NCBI GenBank assembly: GCA_916613615.1
Contig: OU744731.1
Location: forward strand, 62,212,880 to 62,276,879
Direction of reading: 5' to 3'
DNA length: 64,000 bases
Source of the DNA: Steromphala cineraria
Taxonomy: Eukaryota; Mollusca; Gastropoda; Trochida; Trochidae
In this document: positions 59,310 through 64,000 of the stretch, piece by piece
Layout of the letters: each line of letters opens with the position of its first letter
Numbering within the stretch: the stretch's first letter is position 1
Notes under the pieces: model-generated
The model's input: only the letters and a program-made list of their open reading frames with translations
What the model was told of the DNA's origin: nothing
The model's database searches: none
Translations under genes and position numbers: made by a program

Positions 59310-60465
59310 TGGTGTGGCAAATGTGGTTCCCCCTTTATTTGGGGCCACAGGGCCACAAAAGCTACAATTTATAATCCTCATTAGTCAAGGGAGTCTGTAC
59401 ACAAAGTTCCAGCTTTCAAGGCCTTATGCTTCTGGAGAAGAAGATGAAAATAGATTTTTAGGGTGTGGGCGCTGTGACCCCTATTAGGGGCCACAGGGCC
59501 ACAACAGCTACAATTCATAATCCTTTCTAGTCAAGGAGTCTGTACACAAAGTTTCAGCTTTCTAGGCCTTATCGTCCTGGAGAAGAAGATGAAAATATAT
59601 TTTAAGGGTGTGGCACCTGTGACCCCTATTAGGGGCCACAGGGCCACTGAAGCTACAGTTTACAATCCTCACTAGTCAAGGAGTCTGTACACAAGGTTTC
59701 AGCTTTCTAGGCCTTATGCTTCTGGAGAAGAAGATGAAAATAGATTTTTAGGGCATGGCCCCTGTGACCCTTATAAGGGGTCACAGGGCCACCAAAGCTA
59801 TAAAGTATAATCCTCACTAGTCAAAGAGTCTCTACACAAGGTTTCAGCTTTCTGGGCCTCATGCTTCTGGAGAAGAAGATGAGAAAAGGTTTTTAGGGCG
59901 TGGCCCCTGTGGCCCTTATTAGGGGCCACAGGGCCACTAAAGCTACAATTTTTAATCCTCACTAGTAAAGGATACTGTACACCAAGTTTAAGCTTTCTAG
60001 GCCTTTTGGTTCTGGAGAAGAAGATGAAAATAGGTTTTAAGGGCTTGGCCCCTGCGGCCCTTATTAGGGATCACAGGGCTACCAAAGCTACAATTTATAA
60101 TCCTCACTAGCCAAGGAGTCTGTACACAAAGTTTCAGCTTTCTAGGCATTATGCTTCTGGAGAAGAAGATGAAAATAGGTTTTTAGGGTGTGGCCCCTGT
60201 GGCCCTTATTAGGGGTCACAGGGCTACCAGAGCTACAATTTATAATCCTCACTAGCCAAGGAGTCTGTACACAAAGTTTCAGCTTTCTAGGCATTATGGT
60301 TCTGGAGAAGAAGATGAAAATAGGTTTTTAGGGTGTGGCCCCTGTGGCCCTTATTAGGGGTCACAGGGCCACCAAAACTACAATTTATAATCCTCACTAG
60401 CTAAGGAGTCTGTACACAAAGTTTCAGCTTTTTACGCCTTATGGTTCTGGAGAAGAAGTCGAAAT
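59310..60465 (+). repeat. 145 bp tandem repeat, 8 units
   Basis: The marker CTGGAGAAGAAG starts at 59432, 59577, 59722, 59867, 60012, 60157, 60302 and 60447, an exact 145-base spacing throughout. No indels have accumulated despite base substitutions. Confidence 0.95.
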
Positions 60466-60480
60466 TCCACAAAGTTTACG

Positions 60481-60512
60481 GACGGATGGACGGACGGACG
60501 GACGGACGGACG
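60481..60512 (+). repeat. (GGAC)n microsatellite
   Basis: About seven GGAC units between the tandem core and the right end of the HINE, the usual position in pearl elements. Confidence 0.92.
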
Positions 60513-60609
60513 CCGGACACCATGCCATGCCATAAGCCCATCGGGCCTTACAGGCCAGATGAGCTAAAAAGCGGGACAACCTATTTACAATGCAAACCAA
60601 AGAGAAATT

Positions 60610-60837
60610 CTATCCTAAGCGTGAATGGTCTATAGCGAAACGTTTCAATTTCAGTGTCTTGGTCGTGAGTTGTGTTATTACATCCCTGAGCAAATCCGGT
60701 GTTCTAGTCAACTGCTTCTGAAATGGCTGATCAGCTCTTATCTCATGGAAGATACTTGTCCACAGGGTCTGCAGACCGTCTATTGCCTCCATGACGGATA
60801 GTCTCTTGAGAATATGCTCGAGGAGTTCTGCAGTCAA
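60610..60837 (-). pseudogene. LLEHILKR exon-like segment, copy 3, with stop
   Basis: Same segment as 11095-11445. A TAG ends the frame after ...DHSRLG where copy 1 reads TTG and copy 2 TCG. The acceptor at its upstream edge is kept. Confidence 0.3.
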
Positions 60838-61117
60838 TAGTCATCGAAAGGAAGACAATGTAAGAGCTTTCTTACTGTACTTGAAAAATAGATATCACAG
60901 TGAATGAAGAAACGGGAATAATGTTTATTACCAAATTTATCCTTGGTCACTCAGTGCGCAATGTTCTCATATTCGTAATTGATATCACATGGAATTGTTC
61001 ATCAGAAAATGTTTTCGAGAGTATATGCTGGACAATGCAGGAGATCAACAGCTCTTTGTTGGCTAGACTGTATGGTGTTCCTAATACTCTTCAACAAGTT
61101 TCGTAGTTGACAACTAA

Positions 61118-61159
61118 CGAAAGATGAAAGGTGATGATCGAAAGATGAAAGGTGATGAT
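61118..61159. repeat. 21 bp minisatellite, 2 units (copy 3)
   Basis: Counterpart of 11735-11797, one unit fewer. Confidence 0.85.
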
Positions 61160-61426
61160 CGTATCCCTCTGTCTACCTTGTAACGCTAGTCAAAGTTTAT
61201 ATAGCGGGCTAACGGACTCATTTTTAGGTCATATTTTCATTTTATTTCGTATAGTTCTTTCAGAGTTTTATAAGAAATACATTTTGTTGCTTAGAATGGT
61301 ACCAATAATAAAATTACTTATCTCACAGCAGTACGTTGTATGTATCTTAATTTGACAAATGAGATTTAAAAAAACCAGCTAGCTTTGGAAGGAAAATTTT
61401 AATTGTCTTAGACTGCAATTATGTAC

Positions 61427-61624
61427 TTATCCCTTAATACATTGCGATAAGGATGAAGTTATAGAAATTTCCAAACTCCCTAAGATGAACGACCGTAGCA
61501 GGCTGTATTCGTAGGTGTATCTGACAATTTGCTGTTTAATCGTATCTTTATTAAGTATTTTCAAGAGAATTTTAAAGGTGTATAACCACCAATCGTATAT
61601 TGGCGTACTAATTAAATTCCTCAA
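61427..61624 (-). other. Conserved short open frame, copy 3, with 6-base insertion
   Basis: Counterpart of 12064-12255. Two codons are inserted and the frame is kept. Coding status is doubtful. Confidence 0.15.
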
Positions 61625-63116
61625 GCATTGATCAAAAACGTAAAATTATACCTCTTTCCGTGATTTCAGATAATGATCGTTCTTTGCAGATCAGTCACGA
61701 AGACACTGCTCCTAGAAATAACCAGCAATGTGTTTTATTACTCAAAGTTGTTTGTGGCTGCTAATTAAGAGTCTCAAGTACTGGCTGCCTGCCCGAAACT
61801 AGCTTGAACCTCAAGTGTATGTTTTCATGCACCAGCCCAACAAGCTCGCTGTGTTTACAATGGCAGATGTGGTGTAACTTCTACCTCTGCCAAGATTGTC
61901 TGCAGACGGTTATTCGGGACTTTTTCAGTTGAATCTTGAACCCCTGCTTGAGGTGTTCTTTACAATCATTTATGTCACCTGTTCTTTGTTATCCTGCTCA
62001 CATCACTGCAAACCCTGCTCACTGACACACTAAATACTTTTATCATTTGCATTGCAAGTTCATAAATGTTTTATGTGTTGAGTCCTGTCAATTTTCAAAA
62101 CATATTGTAGAGTGAATGTTTAATTGCAGATGAGAATCAATAAATGAAAAGACTTTAATATTTAACTTTTATTTTTGTTATTCAACATGTTCTGTTGTAA
62201 TAGTGGAACCACTCTGATGTCAAAAATAACTTAAGTGGGTAAAGAAGAATCGTTAAAGTTACTTTGAAAAATAAAAAAATTATTAAAAATGTCATGACAC
62301 ATATTCTGGTCTTGACATCACATTTCTTAGAACATTTATTATTTTAAAACAACTTCATTATACTATATCAAATCGTTTTGATAAGAAAAACATAATCACT
62401 GATGAAAATGTTTAGTTTTCCATTAATAGGTATTTGTGGACAAGCTGATGTTTGGGTAATGTGATGAGTTCATGGAGTGCGATTTAATGGCAGATTTCAG
62501 CCAATCAAATGCCCCATCCTATTCTCTTGAGGCCCGTTCTGTGATGTTCCTATCTCGCTTCATGAATTACAATATTCTCTTTTTACCCATGGGTCTCGTT
62601 TCTTTTCGGTTTAGTGTCATCACCAGATCGTTATTCAAGCAACAAGGGACCCTTGAAACTGTTATTTTGTTTTCAAAGGAGGTTTACATACGCAGCTATG
62701 TCTAAAGGGATATTGTGACACATAAATTACTTTCTGTACTCAGTTTGGTTGATGACAATGATGTGAGTTGTTATGGTTATCTACTGCTTGTAAGTTAGAA
62801 GTGGTTTATGAAAGAGTCGATCAGTTATCTTGCATCTACAATTGGAAACTTTTTAGTGTCGAGGATGATAACAGATTTATTTTCAGGGTTAAACGTATTT
62901 AGCCTCTGTAGGTTAGAACTTTCTTACTCGAAGTCGATAGCTTCATATGTATTTACAATGATGTTAATAACTTGCTTCAATATCTTTCTATAGATTACAT
63001 AATTATACTCCTGATTAAAAGAGTATATGACATGTACGAGTTGTTTTAAAAGGGGAACATTTAACAAAAATATTATTAATTATTATTATTATTATAAGTA
63101 ATATCTAATTCTTCAA

Positions 63117-63312
63117 TACCATTTGCTGGCCATTTACACAGATGTGCTCCCGGGAATCTTGCAACACTGTTTGAGACAAATAGAAGAATCACGATATTAA
63201 AGAGATATTCTACGTAAAATCTACTACTAAAATACCATTTACTGGCCATTTACACAGGTGTACTCCCGGGAACCTTGCAACTCTGTTGTTGACAAATAAA
63301 AGAATCACGATA
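63117..63312. repeat. Local tandem duplication, about 116 bp period
   Basis: TACCATTTGCTGGCCATTTA and TACCATTTACTGGCCATTTA open two similar blocks. Copy 2 has one block at the same place (near 45594). Confidence 0.8.
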
Positions 63313-63760
63313 TCATAATATTACCACTGAAATAAGGATACACCTATTTTGTTATAACAGAACATCAAATTACGTTGTTTATTGATTGATTTAATCATAC
63401 TCGTTCAGAAGAAAAGATTAGGTACAAGTGGTCCAACTTAGTGAAACCCTCTCCCATTTGCAGTGCTTACATATGATACTGAGAGATAATAATGTATAAG
63501 CGACTGACCTATTCTTGCATTGAATAAATTGACTTTCTTCGAGTTAATTGCATCACTGATGTCATAATTGTGACTGTTCAACTGTAACCAGACAAGAACT
63601 ATCTCTACAAAGTAAAAGTCATTTTAAGAGTAAACATACTTCTTTCACAAATATGTTAAAATAAACATAATTTGTACAACAACTCTCATCGTTCAGCTGT
63701 TTCATTTTGTGATAATTGTAAAAGTAAGAAGCTTAAACAATCAGTATATATTCATTATAT

Positions 63761-63958
63761 TTAACTAGGATGCCAACGTTGTGGTAAGTTGTTATTCCAT
63801 TCACCGTCAATTTTAATAGCCAATTTTTCTATAATGATGGAGTTCATATTATAGGACAATGGATCAAATATATAGCCTCTAACCGTATTCATTAGACTAG
63901 CCGATAGCAAATATTTATTCAATAACCTCTTACTTGTAAGAGCAATAAAGCAAATCAA
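63761..63958 (-). other. Possible exon, copy 3
   Basis: Counterpart of 47247-47444. It is open, but the donor is weakened to GTGAAT. Confidence 0.18.
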
Positions 63959-64000
63959 TTTGTTATTTCACTCATGCGAGTTATTATTGCAATCTAAGCG

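Larger units (their letters stand above)
59250..60570 (+). mobile_element. Pearl/HINE-like element (Helentron-associated), about 1.32 kb
   Basis: It interrupts the A run of GGAAAAAAGC, intact in copies 1 (near 11171) and 2 (near 42521). The left end has TAGAGCCATTGGCTCTG, a short palindrome, and CTCATCAGAC. The right end has CAGATGAGCTAAAAA, complementary to it. The core is eight tandem 145 bp units, followed by a GGAC microsatellite. This matches the published pearl elements of bivalves, later grouped with non-autonomous Helentrons. There is no target duplication beyond the A run and no coding sequence. Confidence 0.82.
56297..64000. repeat. Segmental duplication, copy 3 (right end outside window)
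   Basis: Aligned by eye to copy 1 from about 2260 and to copy 2 from about 38820. It lacks about 740 bp equivalent to 2560-3295. It carries the HINE at 59250-60570 and a local tandem duplication near 63117-63312, but neither the hAT nor the mariner. The parts between listed features show no credible gene. Confidence 0.9.

Overview
The window is eukaryotic, AT-rich, intron-and-repeat type DNA, with no operons and no long cellular gene. The repeat repertoire points to a mollusc, most likely a bivalve: a pearl/HINE-like element with a tandem core and a GGAC microsatellite, tRNA-derived SINEs, TTAA-flanked MITEs and hairpin-tailed repeats. Species assignment is an inference from repeat style only.

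Layout. (1) 1-12289 is copy 1 of a large segmental duplication. It is interrupted at 3429-8775 by a structurally complete hAT transposon with an intact 649-residue transposase (5146-7095, minus strand). (2) 12290-12566 is a displaced extra piece of the same duplicated unit. (3) 12743-23442 is a nested cluster of six hairpin-tailed elements: five of one family and one of a sister family. (4) 23446-36480 is single-copy sequence. It holds a small non-autonomous hAT, a SINE, a HINE remnant, a TTAA-flanked MITE, a perfect foldback, a 1.08 kb TTAA-flanked inverted-repeat element and a few splice-site-flanked candidate exons. (5) 36482-47485 is copy 2 of the segmental duplication, with a mariner insertion truncated by a deletion. 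(6) 47486-56296 is single-copy sequence with a second MITE of the same TTAA family, another foldback, tRNA-like fragments and a G24 tract. (7) 56297-64000 is copy 3 of the duplication, running off the right edge and interrupted by a 1.3 kb pearl/HINE-like element.

The three duplication copies carry matching minus-strand open frames, with an AATAAA signal after the last one. Together they look like fragments of a multi-exon gene. Differences between copies are mostly amino-acid-changing, and some copies have a frameshift or stop, so I read them as a decaying or unproven gene family of unrecognised function.

The copies also act as natural empty sites, so the boundaries of the hAT, mariner and HINE insertions can be read directly. 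The most interesting structure is the hairpin-tailed element cluster. Each element family carries near its 5' end a short tag repeated in the stem of its own 3' terminal hairpin. The tag sequence differs between the two families while the architecture is kept, and the elements have inserted into each other's tails without target-site duplication.
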